The translations under genes and the position numbers were made by a program. Below are positions 34,581-46,126 of a DNA stretch of 64,000 nucleotides, one piece after another (positions within the stretch are counted from its first letter, which is position 1; the number at the start of each line of letters is the position of its first letter). The DNA is from Streptomyces tropicalis (GTDB lineage Bacteria; Actinomycetota; Actinomycetes; Streptomycetales; Streptomycetaceae). The stretch lies in the NCBI RefSeq assembly GCF_029269835.1, contig NZ_JARJBB010000006.1:62001-126000 (forward strand), given 5' to 3'. The notes under the pieces were generated by a model, which was not told where the DNA came from, made no database searches, and saw only the letters and a program-made list of their open reading frames with translations.

Positions 34581-36092
34581 TCACAGCCGCCGGCCGCGCA
34601 GCAGGAACCAGGCCGCGACCGCCGTGGCCAGCAGCACCACCGCACCCGCGCCGGACGCCAGGTGCAGGCCGTGCACGAAGGAGTCCCGGGCCGCGGTGAG
34701 CAGTTCCCGCGCCGCGTGCTGCGGCATCCCGGCCGCCGCCTCCACGGCGCCGCCCAGCGACTCGCGGGCTGCGGGAGGGGTGCCCGCCGGACCGGCGAAG
34801 CCGCGGTAGGCGCCCGTCACGATGGACCCGAGCAGGGCGATGCCGAGGGCCGCGCCGAGTTCGTACGCCGTTTCGGACACCGCGGAGGCGGCTCCCGCGT
34901 GCTCCTTGGGGACCGCGGCGAGGATGACGTCGGCGGTCACCGTGAAGGAGAGTCCGGCACCGACGCCGACCACCAGCAGGGCGGCGCCCAGCAGCGGGTA
35001 GCCGGTGGTGGCGCTCAGGGCGGTCAGGGCGGCGAGCGCCAGGCCCACGGCGGCCAGTCCGCCGCAGACCACGGCCCGCACCGAGAAGCGCCGGGCCGCG
35101 CGCCCCGCGACCAGGCCGGCCGCCACCGCGCCCACCGCGGCGGGCAGCTCGGCCAGGCCCGCCTCGAACGGCCGCCGGCCCTGGACCAGTTGCAGGTACT
35201 GGGAGAGGAAGAAGACCAGGCCGGACATGCCGAGCACGGTCAGCAGGTCGGCGAGCACGGCGCCGCTGAAGCCGCGGTTGCGGAACAGCCGCATGTCCAG
35301 CAGCGGGGTCGGCAGGGTGAGCTGGCGGTGCACGAAGCCGTACAGCGCCACCGCTCCGAGCAGGGCCGTGACCAGGCTCACTGCGGTGGGGCCGCGGCCG
35401 GCGGCCTCCTTCACCGCGTACACCAGGGCGATCATGCCGACCAGGGACAGCAGGACGCTGCGCAGGTCCCAGGGGCCGGGGTGCAGGGTGCGGGACTCCG
35501 GCAGGGTGCGGATGCCGACCAGGACGAGCACCGCCATCACGGGCAGGTTGATCAGGAACACCGAGCCCCACCAGAAGTGCTCCAGCAGGAACCCGCCGGC
35601 GATCGGGCCGACGGCGGTGCCCGCGGAGGCGGTGGCGCCCCAGATGCCGATGGCGAGACTGCGCTCGCGCGCGTCGTGGAAGAGGTTGCGGATCAGGGCG
35701 AGGGTGGCGGGCATCAGGGTGGCGCCCGCGACGCCGAGCAGCGCCCGCGCCAGGATCAGCAGCGCGGGTGTGGTCGCGTAGGCGTTGAGGACGGACAGCG
35801 CGCCGAAGGCGGTGGCGCCGACGAGCAGGATGCGCTTGCGGCCGACGCGGTCGCCGAGGCTGCCCATGGAGACGAGCAGACCCGCGATGACGAACGAGTA
35901 CACGTCGCCGATCCACAGCAGCTGGGTGCCGGAGGGCCGGAGGTCCTCGCTGATGTAGGGCGTCGCCAGGCCGAGGACGGTCGCGTCCACGGCCACCAGC
36001 AGCACGGCCAGGACGAGGACGGAGAGCGCGAGCCAGCGGCCCGGGCGCCTCTCCACTTCCGCCGCGCGGGCCGTCTGCAGGGTGCCGGTCAT
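34581..36092 (-). CDS. MFS drug efflux transporter (DHA2, 14-TM type)
   Basis: 503 aa with about 14 transmembrane helices. Motif A is G-S-L-G-D-R-V-G-R-K-R between helices 2 and 3. Motif C-like G-A-T-A-S-A-G-T-A-V-G-P-I-A-G-G-F-L marks helix 5 of drug exporters. It is the QacA/EmrB class, proton-driven export of drugs or secondary metabolites. Its ATG overlaps the stop of the upstream TetR gene by 4 bp (ATGA), so regulator and pump form one coupled operon, presumably repressed by that regulator through the operator at 36660-36677. Confidence 0.93.
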   Translation of the reverse strand: MTGTLQTARAAEVERRPGRWLALSVLVLAVLLVAVDATVLGLATPYISEDLRPSGTQLLWIGDVYSFVIAGLLVSMGSLGDRVGRKRILLVGATAFGALSVLNAYATTPALLILARALLGVAGATLMPATLALIRNLFHDARERSLAIGIWGATASAGTAVGPIAGGFLLEHFWWGSVFLINLPVMAVLVLVGIRTLPESRTLHPGPWDLRSVLLSLVGMIALVYAVKEAAGRGPTAVSLVTALLGAVALYGFVHRQLTLPTPLLDMRLFRNRGFSGAVLADLLTVLGMSGLVFFLSQYLQLVQGRRPFEAGLAELPAAVGAVAAGLVAGRAARRFSVRAVVCGGLAAVGLALAALTALSATTGYPLLGAALLVVGVGAGLSFTVTADVILAAVPKEHAGAASAVSETAYELGAALGIALLGSIVTGAYRGFAGPAGTPPAARESLGGAVEAAAGMPQHAARELLTAARDSFVHGLHLASGAGAVVLLATAVAAWFLLRGRRL

Positions 36093-36640
36093 GGTTCCTC
36101 TCTTCGCAGTGCGCCGCCCAGCAGCAGCTCGGCGGTCATGTGGGTGAAGTCCCTGGGGGCCACGCGGCCCTCGCACACGGCCCAGGAGGCGGCGGCCAGC
36201 AGGCCGTAGAGCGCCTCGGTGAGCCAGCCGGGGCTGAGGTCGATGCGGAACGTGCCGTCGGCCTGGCCGCGGCGGAAGAGCTCCGCGATGCGTTCGTCGA
36301 TGCGGGCCCAGCCCGCGTTCTGCTGCTCGCCCTCGAAGAGCTGGTTCTCGGTGTAGAGGAAGGCGAGCAGGCCGGCGGCCGGTTCGATCTCGCGGATCAG
36401 GCGCCGTGCGGCGTCGGCGGCCGGGCCGTCCGCGAGGCGGGCCGCGTCGAGGGCGGCCTCGCACTCCGCGATGCCGAGCGACTCCAGCGCCCGGACGAGC
36501 GCGTCGCGCCCGGAGAACTGGCGGTGCAGCGTGGCCCGGCTGATCCCGGCCGCCTTGGCGACCTCGTCCATGGTGGCGGTGGATTTGCGGGTGAGCAGGG
36601 CGGCTGCGCTGCGCAGCACGTGGTCACGGTCGACGGCCAT
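36089..36640 (-). CDS. TetR-family transcriptional regulator
   Basis: 183 aa. The N-terminal helix-turn-helix is M-D-E-V-A-K-A-A-G-I-S-R-A-T-L-H-R-Q-F, with a variable ligand domain behind it. It is the likely repressor of its own operon with the MFS pump. The start at 36640 is chosen because TATCGT (a -10) sits 6 nt before it, which suggests a leaderless mRNA. A perfect palindromic operator overlaps the region just upstream of the -10. The 4-bp overlap with the pump gene follows. Confidence 0.92.
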   Translation of the reverse strand: MAVDRDHVLRSAAALLTRKSTATMDEVAKAAGISRATLHRQFSGRDALVRALESLGIAECEAALDAARLADGPAADAARRLIREIEPAAGLLAFLYTENQLFEGEQQNAGWARIDERIAELFRRGQADGTFRIDLSPGWLTEALYGLLAAASWAVCEGRVAPRDFTHMTAELLLGGALRREEP

Positions 36641-36659
36641 GAGACGACGATACCCCATG

Positions 36660-36677
36660 TGAGACATCTTTGTCTCA
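36660..36677. promoter_or_regulatory. TetR operator, 7-bp perfect palindrome
   Basis: TGAGACA-TCTT-TGTCTCA, 20 nt before the TetR start codon, lies between the presumed -10 and -35. A third copy of the half-site core (GTCTCA) follows at about 36689-36694. Position and symmetry fit autorepression by the adjacent TetR protein. Confidence 0.8.
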
Positions 36678-36790
36678 TCACGGGCATGTGCGTCTCAGGC
36701 TGAGGGGTGTGGGCACCGGAATCCGCCGGTACGGGGTGCGCGGTACGGGGTGCGCGGTGCCGGGTGCGGGGTGCTGGGTGCGCCGGCGGC

Positions 36791-37780
36791 TCAGTGCCAG
36801 GGCAGCCGGGCCCGCTGCGCCCAGTACGCGTGCGGGTCCTCGGCCAGCGCGTCCAGGCGGGCCACCCGCTCGTCGTCCAGGTCCACGGCGGCGGCCTGCA
36901 GGTTCGAGGCGAGCTGGGCGACGGTCGCCGCGCCGGAGAGGACGACGCCCGCCCACGGTCGGCGCAGCACCAGGGCGAGCGCCACGGCGTCGCACCCGAG
37001 CCCCGTCTCCCGGGCCACGTCCCGCAGGGCCTGCGGCGCCCCGGGACCGGCGAGCCGGCCGTTGGCCACGCCCTCCTTGACGATCACCGTGAGCCCGGCG
37101 TCGTGCGCCTCGGCGAGCGCCGGGCCCGCGGAGGTCTCCAGCGCGTTGTACGTGGACTGGACGGTACGGAACAGGGGCGCGCCGTCGACCGTCACGGCGA
37201 GTGCGGCGCGGACGGCGTCCGCCTGTGCGGGGCCGCTGGTGGAGAAGCCGACGGTGACGCCCCGGGCGGCGGCCTCGGCCAGCTCGGCGTGCAGCTTCCG
37301 GTCGGTCAGGGCCGGGCTGTCCGGGGTGACGGAGTGGATCTGGTAGAGGTCCAGCCGGTCCCCGAGGAGCGCGTCGGTCTCGGCGCGCTGCCGCTCGTAG
37401 GCGGCGAGGCCGTGGTCCTTGACCTCGTGCTTCTCGGCGTCGGTGCGCCAGTCGGCGGTGTAGGTGTATCCCCACTTGCTGCCGACGACGACGTCGTCCG
37501 CGTCCGGGCGGGCGCGCAGCCAGTCGGCGAGGAACTCCTCGGACCGGCCGTAGGAGCGGGCCGCGTCGACGTAGCGGACGCCCTGCGCGTAGGCGGCGTC
37601 CAGGAGTTCGTGGGTGCGCGCGCGCAGGGCGTCGACGGTGCGGTCGGCCGGCAGGTCCCGGTCGCGGCGGAGGGTGATGTAGCCGGGACGCCCGACGGCG
37701 GCCAGCCCCAGGCCGACGTGGCAGGCGGGGGTGCCTCCTGGTCGGGCGGAGCCGCGGGCCTGGGGGAGGGCGAAGGGCAT
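36791..37780 (-). CDS. Aldo/keto reductase
   Basis: 329 aa. An (alpha/beta)8 barrel with the family landmarks: R-Y-V-D-A-A-R-S-Y-G-R-S-E (catalytic Asp and Tyr), G-S-K-W-G-Y (catalytic Lys), and L-Y-Q-I-H-S-V (the histidine of the tetrad). V-V-L-S-G-A-A-T near the end is the NADPH phosphate loop. It reduces aldehydes or ketones with NADPH; the substrate is unknown. GGAG lies 6 nt before the ATG. It is transcribed in the same direction as argH, 74 nt downstream of it. Confidence 0.9.
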   Translation of the reverse strand: MPFALPQARGSARPGGTPACHVGLGLAAVGRPGYITLRRDRDLPADRTVDALRARTHELLDAAYAQGVRYVDAARSYGRSEEFLADWLRARPDADDVVVGSKWGYTYTADWRTDAEKHEVKDHGLAAYERQRAETDALLGDRLDLYQIHSVTPDSPALTDRKLHAELAEAAARGVTVGFSTSGPAQADAVRAALAVTVDGAPLFRTVQSTYNALETSAGPALAEAHDAGLTVIVKEGVANGRLAGPGAPQALRDVARETGLGCDAVALALVLRRPWAGVVLSGAATVAQLASNLQAAAVDLDDERVARLDALAEDPHAYWAQRARLPWH

Positions 37781-37854
37781 CACGGGCTCCGTTCGGTCGG
37801 TTCCTTGCCGTGGAGGACCAACGTATCCCGTGCCGCCCCGCCCGTCGCGACCTG

Positions 37855-40603
<2,749 letters not shown>

Positions 40604-40619
40604 GGGTTTCTCCTCACAG

Positions 40620-40668
40620 TGCATTCGCTGACATGCATGAGTATGCAGAACTCTGCATGGTTCGTCAA
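40620..40668 (-). promoter_or_regulatory. argG promoter overlapped by ARG boxes
   Basis: On the minus strand, TTGACG (40663-40668), a 17-nt spacer and CATACT (40640-40645) form a good vegetative promoter. The palindrome TGCATGAGTATGCA (40634-40647) covers the -10, and further TGCAT half-sites lie at 40620-40624 and 40654-40658. This is the AT-rich, TGCA-repeated look of ArgR operators, so ArgR bound with arginine would block the promoter. Confidence 0.8.
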
Positions 40669-40970
40669 TCCCATCCGCGTCTGAACGGCCGGGCGCGCCG
40701 GTCCGTACCTCTCGCCGGACGCGGTCCCGCACCGGTCCCGGCCGGACGGCGACCGGGCCGGACGGCATCCGCGGCCCCCGGTGGCCTGCCCGCCCGCCCC
40801 CCGGCCGGCAGGCACCCGCGGCCGCCCCGAGGACACGCCGGCCGGGACGGCCGCGGGGGGGCGGAGGCGGGGCCCGGAGGGAGCGTGCGGCACGGGGATG
40901 CGGGGATGCGGCTCGCAGCGGCGCGGAATTCCCCGGACAGGCGCAGGAAACGCGCGGACAATCAACGGCC
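40669..40970. other. GC-rich gap between argG promoter and PNPOx-like gene
   Basis: 302 nt with no gene supported on either strand. The sequence is extremely GC-rich, with runs of Gly/Pro/Arg-type codons in every frame. No clear promoter for the gene at 40971 was seen. Confidence 0.45.
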
Positions 40971-41558
40971 ATGGGAAAGACCTACGAGCGCATCGACGGC
41001 AGGCTCCGCGGCTTCATCGAGGAGCAGCCCGTCTTCTTCACCGCCACCGCCCCCCTCTCCGGCGACGGCACCGTGAACCTCTCCCCCAAGGGCCTCAAGG
41101 GCTCCTTCGCCGTGCTCGACGAACGCACCATGGCCTACCTGGACTTCGCCGGGTCCAACGCGGAGACCGTCGCGCACCTGCGGGAGAACGGCCGGATCAC
41201 CCTCATGTGGTGCGCCTTCCAGGGCCCACCGAACATCGTGCGCGTCCACGGCCGCGGCGAGCCGGTGTTCCGCGACGACCCCCGCTTCCCCGGCCTCCTC
41301 ACGCACTTCCCGGACATCGACCCGTCCGCGCACGGCCTGCGCGCGGTCGTCGTCGTCCGGGCCGAGCTGGTGCGGGACACCTGCGGGTACGCGGTCCCGC
41401 TGATGGCGTACGAGGCGGACCGCGACCTGCACTGGCAGCGCTTCGCCCGCGAGGACGACGCGTCGCTGAGCGCGTACTTCACCAGGAAGGAGCACGTGGC
41501 CACCAGCCTGGACGGACTGCCCGGGCTGCCGCTGCCGCTGCCCCCCTCCGCGGTCTGA
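40971..41558 (+). CDS. Pyridoxamine 5'-phosphate oxidase-family flavin protein
   Basis: 195 aa. The split-barrel fold is suggested by [20 protein letters not shown] followed by [12 protein letters not shown] and [11 protein letters not shown]. This is the subgroup often annotated as PNPOx-like or F420/FMN-binding. Such proteins bind a flavin (FMN or F420) and catalyse reductions; the true substrate is unknown. Start ATG 40971 has only a weak ribosome site. It is convergent with the sensor kinase gene. Confidence 0.85.
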   Translation: MGKTYERIDGRLRGFIEEQPVFFTATAPLSGDGTVNLSPKGLKGSFAVLDERTMAYLDFAGSNAETVAHLRENGRITLMWCAFQGPPNIVRVHGRGEPVFRDDPRFPGLLTHFPDIDPSAHGLRAVVVVRAELVRDTCGYAVPLMAYEADRDLHWQRFAREDDASLSAYFTRKEHVATSLDGLPGLPLPLPPSAV

Positions 41559-41647
41559 GCGCTGCGACGCGCCCGCGCGCGGGCCGAGCCGGCCCGGCAC
41601 CCCCGCCTCGCGATCGGCACGGCCGGCGGGGCGACGGCCCCGGCCCG

Positions 41648-43204
41648 CTACCGGGCGTCGCCGCCCGGGGCCGGGGTGCCGGCCGGCAGGCGCACCGTGA
41701 AGGTCGTCGCGCCCGGCCGGGAGTCCAGCTCCACGTCACCGCCGTGCGCCTCCACCACCGCGGCCACGATCGACAGCCCCAGACCGGCCCCCGCTCCCCC
41801 GGACGACCCGGTGCGGCGCCGGTCGGCGCGGGTGAACCGCTCGAAGACGCCGGGCTGGACCTCCGCGGGCACACCCGGCCCGTCGTCGTGGACCCGGAGC
41901 AGGGCCGACTCCCCGCCGGTCTCCAGGGACACCGTCACCTTGGTGCCCCGGGGGGTGTGCAGCCGGGCGTTGGCCAGCAGGTTCGCCAGGACCTGCTGGA
42001 GCCGGTGCGCGTCGCCGGTCACGGTGACCGGCTCCTCGGGCAGCTCCAGGGTCCAGCCGTGCTCGGGACCCGCCGCCCGGGCGTCGGTGACCGCGTCCAG
42101 GACCAGGCGGGTGAGGTCGACCGGGCGGCGCTCCAGGGGACGGCCCGCGTCCAGGCGGGCCAGGAGCAGCATCTCGTCGACCATCTCGCCCATGCGGGCG
42201 GACTCGGCGGCGATCCGCTCCAGGGCGCGGGTGACCTCGGGCGGCACCGGTCCGGGGTGCAGCAGCGCGAGCTCCGCGTGGCCGCGCACCGAGGCGACGG
42301 GGGTGCGCAGCTCGTGGCTGGCGTCGGCGGCGAAACTGCGCAGCCGCTCCTCGCTGGCGTGCCGCTTGGTGAGCGCGTCCTCGACATGGTGGAGCATGCG
42401 GTCGAAGGCGGTGGCGACACGGCCGACCTCGCTGCGCGGGTCGGACTCCGGGGCGCGCATCGGCAGCGCCACCTCGCCGCTGGCGAGCGGCAGTTCGCTG
42501 ACCCCGGCGGCGGTCGCCGCGACCCGGCTCAGCGGCCGCAGCGACCAGCGCACCCACAGCGCTCCCGCGATGCCCGCGACCGCGAGGGCCGCGCCGAAGA
42601 CGACGGCGGCGACCAGTTCCAGGCGGTGCACGGTGGCCTCCACCGGCTCCAGCGGGAGACCGGTGAGGAGCACGTCGCCGTCCATGCCCCGGTAGGCGGC
42701 GACCCGGTAGCGGTGCAGGGGCGACAGGCTGAGCGTGTGGCAGCGGCCGTCGACCGGGACGGCGGCCAGCGCGGCCCGGTCCCGCGGGGTCAGGCGCACG
42801 GTCAGATCCGTGGAGTCGTCCGCGTCGGCGCCGGGCACCACGGCGGCGTTGGTGACCCGGCCGTTCAGCAGGCGGGCGCCGAAGGTGCCGGACGCCTGCC
42901 GGCGGGTGTCGCCGTGCTCGTCGCCGTCGTGGTCGTTGCGCAGCGCGGCGCCGTGCTCCAGGCTCGCCGGGTAGCGCGTGCCGACGTCCCGCAGCTGCTG
43001 GTCGACGCGGCTGGTCAGGAAGCCGTCCAGCTCGACCACGGCGGCCACGCCGACGGCGGCGCAGCTCAGCGCGAGCAGCACGACCAGGCCCGCGGTCAGC
43101 CGGGCCCGCAGGGTGCGCGGCCGCAGCCCGGCGAGCGCCCGTCGCACCGCGCCGGGCGCGGTCCGCGCCCCGGCCGGGGTGCCCTCCGGCGGTGCGCCGC
43201 TCAC
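41648..43204 (-). CDS. Two-component sensor histidine kinase
   Basis: 518 aa. Transmembrane helix 1 is about 36-57 and helix 2 about 196-218, with a 140-residue extracytoplasmic sensor between them that contains a His/Asp-rich stretch (D-H-D-G-D-E-H-G-D). Then come HAMP, the dimerisation helix with phospho-acceptor H297 (S-H-E-L-R-T-P), and an ATPase domain with N-L-L-A-N-A-R-L-H-T and D-D-G-P-G-V-P. The GTG start overlaps the response-regulator stop by 4 bp, so both are made together. It probably senses a redox, metal or envelope signal relevant to the divergent flavin operon. Confidence 0.93.
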   Translation of the reverse strand: MSGAPPEGTPAGARTAPGAVRRALAGLRPRTLRARLTAGLVVLLALSCAAVGVAAVVELDGFLTSRVDQQLRDVGTRYPASLEHGAALRNDHDGDEHGDTRRQASGTFGARLLNGRVTNAAVVPGADADDSTDLTVRLTPRDRAALAAVPVDGRCHTLSLSPLHRYRVAAYRGMDGDVLLTGLPLEPVEATVHRLELVAAVVFGAALAVAGIAGALWVRWSLRPLSRVAATAAGVSELPLASGEVALPMRAPESDPRSEVGRVATAFDRMLHHVEDALTKRHASEERLRSFAADASHELRTPVASVRGHAELALLHPGPVPPEVTRALERIAAESARMGEMVDEMLLLARLDAGRPLERRPVDLTRLVLDAVTDARAAGPEHGWTLELPEEPVTVTGDAHRLQQVLANLLANARLHTPRGTKVTVSLETGGESALLRVHDDGPGVPAEVQPGVFERFTRADRRRTGSSGGAGAGLGLSIVAAVVEAHGGDVELDSRPGATTFTVRLPAGTPAPGGDAR

Positions 43205-43968
43205 CGGACGGCCGGCTTCAGGACGTAACCGGCGCCGCGCACCGTGTGGATCATCGGTTCACGTCCGGCGTCGACCTTCTTGCGCAGGTAGGAGATGTAC
43301 AGCTCCACGACATGGGCCTGGCCGCCGAAGTCGTAGGACCAGACGCGGTCGAGGATCTGCGCCTTGCTCAGCACCCGCCGCGGGTTGGTCATCAGGAAGC
43401 GGAGCAGCTCGAACTCGGTCGGGGACAGCTCGACCAGGTCGCCGCCCCGGGTGACCTCGCGGGCGTCCTCGTCCATCACGAGGTCGCCCACCGTCAGCCG
43501 CGGTCCGTCGTCCTCCGGCTGCCGCGCCATGCCCGCACGCCTCAGCAGCCCGCGCAGCCGGGCGACGACCTCCTCCAGGCTGAACGGCTTGGTCACGTAG
43601 TCGTCGCCGCCCGCGGTGATCCCGGCGATGCGGTCCTCCACGGCGTCCCGCGCAGTGAGGAAGAGCACACACACGTCGGGCTTCACCTCGTGCAGGGAGC
43701 GCAGCACGGCGAAGCCGTCGGTGTCGGGGAGCATGACGTCCAGGACCACCGCGTCGGGCAGCAGCTCGCGGGCCTCGGCGACGGCCGCGGCGCCGTCCTG
43801 GGCGGTGCGCACCTGCCAGCCCTGGTAGCGCAGGGCCCCGCTGAGCACCTCGGCGAGGTCCGGGTCGTCGTCGACGACCAGGACCCGGACAGGGGTGCCG
43901 TCGGGCCTGGCCAGGACGGGCGGGCCGGTGCGGGCGGGGGCGGTGGACGAGTCGTGGGGAGTGTTCAT
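43201..43968 (-). CDS. OmpR/PhoB-family response regulator
   Basis: 255 aa. The receiver domain has the D33-D34-D35 acidic patch, phospho-acceptor D77 (V-L-D-V-M-L-P) and K126 in V-T-K-P-F. The C-terminal winged helix (about 155-252) contains the OmpR-type E-L-S-P-T-E-F-E-L-L and R-T-V-R-G-A-G-Y-like ending. Its start at 43968 has GGAGGGG just before it. It is first in the operon with the kinase and divergent from the ferric-reductase-like gene at 44202; direct repeats for it lie in the shared gap. Confidence 0.95.
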   Translation of the reverse strand: MNTPHDSSTAPARTGPPVLARPDGTPVRVLVVDDDPDLAEVLSGALRYQGWQVRTAQDGAAAVAEARELLPDAVVLDVMLPDTDGFAVLRSLHEVKPDVCVLFLTARDAVEDRIAGITAGGDDYVTKPFSLEEVVARLRGLLRRAGMARQPEDDGPRLTVGDLVMDEDAREVTRGGDLVELSPTEFELLRFLMTNPRRVLSKAQILDRVWSYDFGGQAHVVELYISYLRKKVDAGREPMIHTVRGAGYVLKPAVR

Positions 43969-44016
43969 CGCCCCTCCAGCATCCCCCGTCGTGCGCCGTT
44001 CCGGCGAAAGCCCTGC

Positions 44017-44034
44017 CTCTGAGTTTCCTAGGAG
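44017..44034 (-). promoter_or_regulatory. Response-regulator box facing the two-component operon
   Basis: On the minus strand the sequence is CTCCTAG-GAAA-CTCAGAG: two 7-nt elements with an 11-nt period, the second a perfect copy of the element found at 44136-44153. It lies 48 nt before the response-regulator start codon. The period fits tandem binding of an OmpR-type dimer; it predicts autoregulation. Confidence 0.6.
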
Positions 44035-44135
44035 TGCCCGGCCGGGCCCGGACCGCCGGGGGCTGTGCGGGGCCCGGGATCCGCACGGCCGGCGCCCGCC
44101 GGGACGCCCGCGGCGGCGGGTCCGCACCCAGGTTT

Positions 44136-44153
44136 CTCAGAGCGCCCTCAGAG
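44136..44153 (+). promoter_or_regulatory. Response-regulator box facing the flavin redox operon
   Basis: A perfect direct repeat, CTCAGAG-CGCC-CTCAGAG, has an 11-nt period (44136 and 44147). It lies 48 nt before the start codon at 44202, the same distance as the box on the other side. It is a likely binding site for the adjacent OmpR-type regulator. Confidence 0.65.
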
Positions 44154-44201
44154 GTTGGCCCCGCACAGTTGCGTCCTGCACAGGCGAAAGGACGGGGACC
44201 C

Positions 44202-45554
44202 ATGACGACCGTGTACGAGCACCGGGCGGCACCGACCGTACCGGTGGCGGCGCGACGATCACCGGCGGGAGCCGTGCTCGCGGCCCTGTGGGCCGGGGCG
44301 GCCGCGGTGGTCGCCCTGTGGTGGTTCGGCACGGCGAACGTCGTGGGCACCGCCGGGTGGCTGACCGGCGCGGGCCGGATCGCCGGGCTGCTGTGCGGGT
44401 ACGCCGTCGCGGTGCTGGTCGCGCTGATGGCGCGGGTGCCGCTGCTGGAGCGGCGGGTCGGCTCGGACCGGGTGGCCCGCTGGCACGCCATGGCCGGCCG
44501 GTACACGATCTGCCTGCTGGTCGCGCACGTGGTGCTGATCCTCGCCGGTTACGCGGCGCAGGACCGGGCCTCGCTGTGGCACGAGACGGTGACGGTCGTC
44601 CTGGACTACCCGGACATGCTGAAGGCGACCGCCGGCACGCTCGTCCTGTTCGCGGTGGGCATCACCTCGGCGCGGGCCGTGCGCCGCCGCACCAGCCACG
44701 AGTTCTGGTACTACGTGCACCTGCTGACCTACGCGGCGGTGTTCCTGGTCTTCGGCCACCAGCTGTCGCTGGGCAACGAGTTCAACGGCCACTTCGCGGC
44801 CACCGCCGCCTGGTACGTGCTGTACCTCGGGGCCGCCGCCCTGGTGGTGTGGTTCCGGATCCTGGAGCCGGTGCGGCTGAACCGCCGGCACCGGCTGCGG
44901 GTCGAGTCGGTGCACCTGGAGTCGCCGGGCGTGTACTCGGTCGTGATCCGCGGCGAGCGGCTCGACGAGCTGGGGGCGCAGCCCGGGCAGTTCTTCCGCT
45001 GGCGCTTCCTGGGCGCGGGCCTGGCCCGGACCTCCACGCCGTACTCCCTGTCCGCGCCGCCCCGGGCGGACCTGCTGCGGATCACGGTGAAGGCGCTCGG
45101 CGACCACAGTGCGGCCGTGCCGCTGCTGCGGCCGGGCACCCGGGTGTGGGCGGAGGGTCCCTACGGGTCCATGACCGGGGACCGGCAGACCTCGCACCGC
45201 TCCCTGCTGATCGCCGCGGGGGTCGGCATCACCCCGCTGCGGGCGCTGTTCGAGACGCTGCCCGGCGACGTCACGCTGCTGTACCGGGCGCGCACCCCCG
45301 AGGACCTGGCGCTGGGCGCCGAGCTGGAGGCCGTCGCCCGCTGGCGGGGCGCACGGGTGCTGTACGCGCTCAACGGCCCCCGCGGGGAGCGGCCGGACCT
45401 CACCGTCGAGTCCCTGCGGGGCACCGTCACCGACCTGGCCGGGCACGACGTCTACCTCTGCGGTCCGCACGCCTTCGCGCAGGACCTGTACCAGGCACTG
45501 CGCGCCGCCGGGGTGCCGGACCGGCGCATCCACCACGAGTCGTTCGAGCTGTGA
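44202..45554 (+). CDS. Ferric-reductase-like transmembrane oxidoreductase 1
   Basis: 450 aa. Six transmembrane helices fill about 22-222, with paired histidines (H95, H109 and H173, H186) placed as heme b ligands across the membrane. Cytosolic FAD-binding (about 230-330, T-P-Y-S-L-S) and NAD(P)H-binding (about 335-450, A-A-G-V-G-I-T-P and C-G-P-H-A-F) domains follow. This is the FRE/NOX layout: electrons go from NAD(P)H through FAD and hemes to the outer face. The next gene encodes an FMN-carrying surface protein, its likely acceptor. The ATG at 44202 follows GGGGA. First gene of the flavin operon. Confidence 0.92.
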   Translation: MTTVYEHRAAPTVPVAARRSPAGAVLAALWAGAAAVVALWWFGTANVVGTAGWLTGAGRIAGLLCGYAVAVLVALMARVPLLERRVGSDRVARWHAMAGRYTICLLVAHVVLILAGYAAQDRASLWHETVTVVLDYPDMLKATAGTLVLFAVGITSARAVRRRTSHEFWYYVHLLTYAAVFLVFGHQLSLGNEFNGHFAATAAWYVLYLGAAALVVWFRILEPVRLNRRHRLRVESVHLESPGVYSVVIRGERLDELGAQPGQFFRWRFLGAGLARTSTPYSLSAPPRADLLRITVKALGDHSAAVPLLRPGTRVWAEGPYGSMTGDRQTSHRSLLIAAGVGITPLRALFETLPGDVTLLYRARTPEDLALGAELEAVARWRGARVLYALNGPRGERPDLTVESLRGTVTDLAGHDVYLCGPHAFAQDLYQALRAAGVPDRRIHHESFEL

Positions 45555-45561
45555 GGTCCCG

Positions 45562-46050
45562 ATGCACGCGCTGAAGAAGAACCGCCCGCTGCGCCGCGTC
45601 GTGCTGGCGAGCGCCGCCACCGTCTCCGGCCTGGTGATGCTGCTGTCGCTGAAGCCGCACACGCTCCCCGAGGTCGCCGCGGCGCCCGCGCCGGCCGCGT
45701 CCGGCGGTGCCACCGCCGGGTCCGGGACGACGGGCTCGCCGTCCGGCGGCTCCTCGTCCGGGCACACCACCGGCACCCGGACCGTGACCGGGCGGACCGT
45801 GCAGACCCGCTGGGGGCCCGTGCAGGTGCGGGTGACGCTGAAGAACGGCCGGATCACCGACGTGACCGCCGTGGCGTACCCCTCGGACAACCCGCGGGAC
45901 CAGGAGATCAACAGCTACGCGCTGCCCCAGCTGCGGCGCGAGGCGCTGGCCGCGCAGAGCGCGTCCATCGACGCCGTCTCGGGGGCCAGCTACACCAGCC
46001 AGGGCTACATCGGCTCGCTCCAGTCCGCACTCGACTCGGCGGGACGCTGA
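45562..46050 (+). CDS. FMN-binding domain protein 1
   Basis: 162 aa. An N-terminal signal/anchor (L-R-R-V-V-L-A-S-A-A-T-V-S-G-L-V then hydrophobic) is followed by a Ser/Gly/Thr linker and one FMN-binding domain (about 72-160). The flavinylation motif D-A-V-S140-G-A-S-Y-T145 is intact; ApbE would link FMN to T145. GAGG lies 5 nt before the ATG, and the previous stop is 7 nt away. It should sit on the outside of the membrane and carry electrons from the reductase encoded next to it. Confidence 0.92.
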   Translation: MHALKKNRPLRRVVLASAATVSGLVMLLSLKPHTLPEVAAAPAPAASGGATAGSGTTGSPSGGSSSGHTTGTRTVTGRTVQTRWGPVQVRVTLKNGRITDVTAVAYPSDNPRDQEINSYALPQLRREALAAQSASIDAVSGASYTSQGYIGSLQSALDSAGR

Positions 46051-46126
46051 ACGCCCGGCCGGCATGACACGTATTCCACGACCAAGGGACCACGCCGCCC
46101 CCCTTGCCCCCGTCCACGGAGGAACC

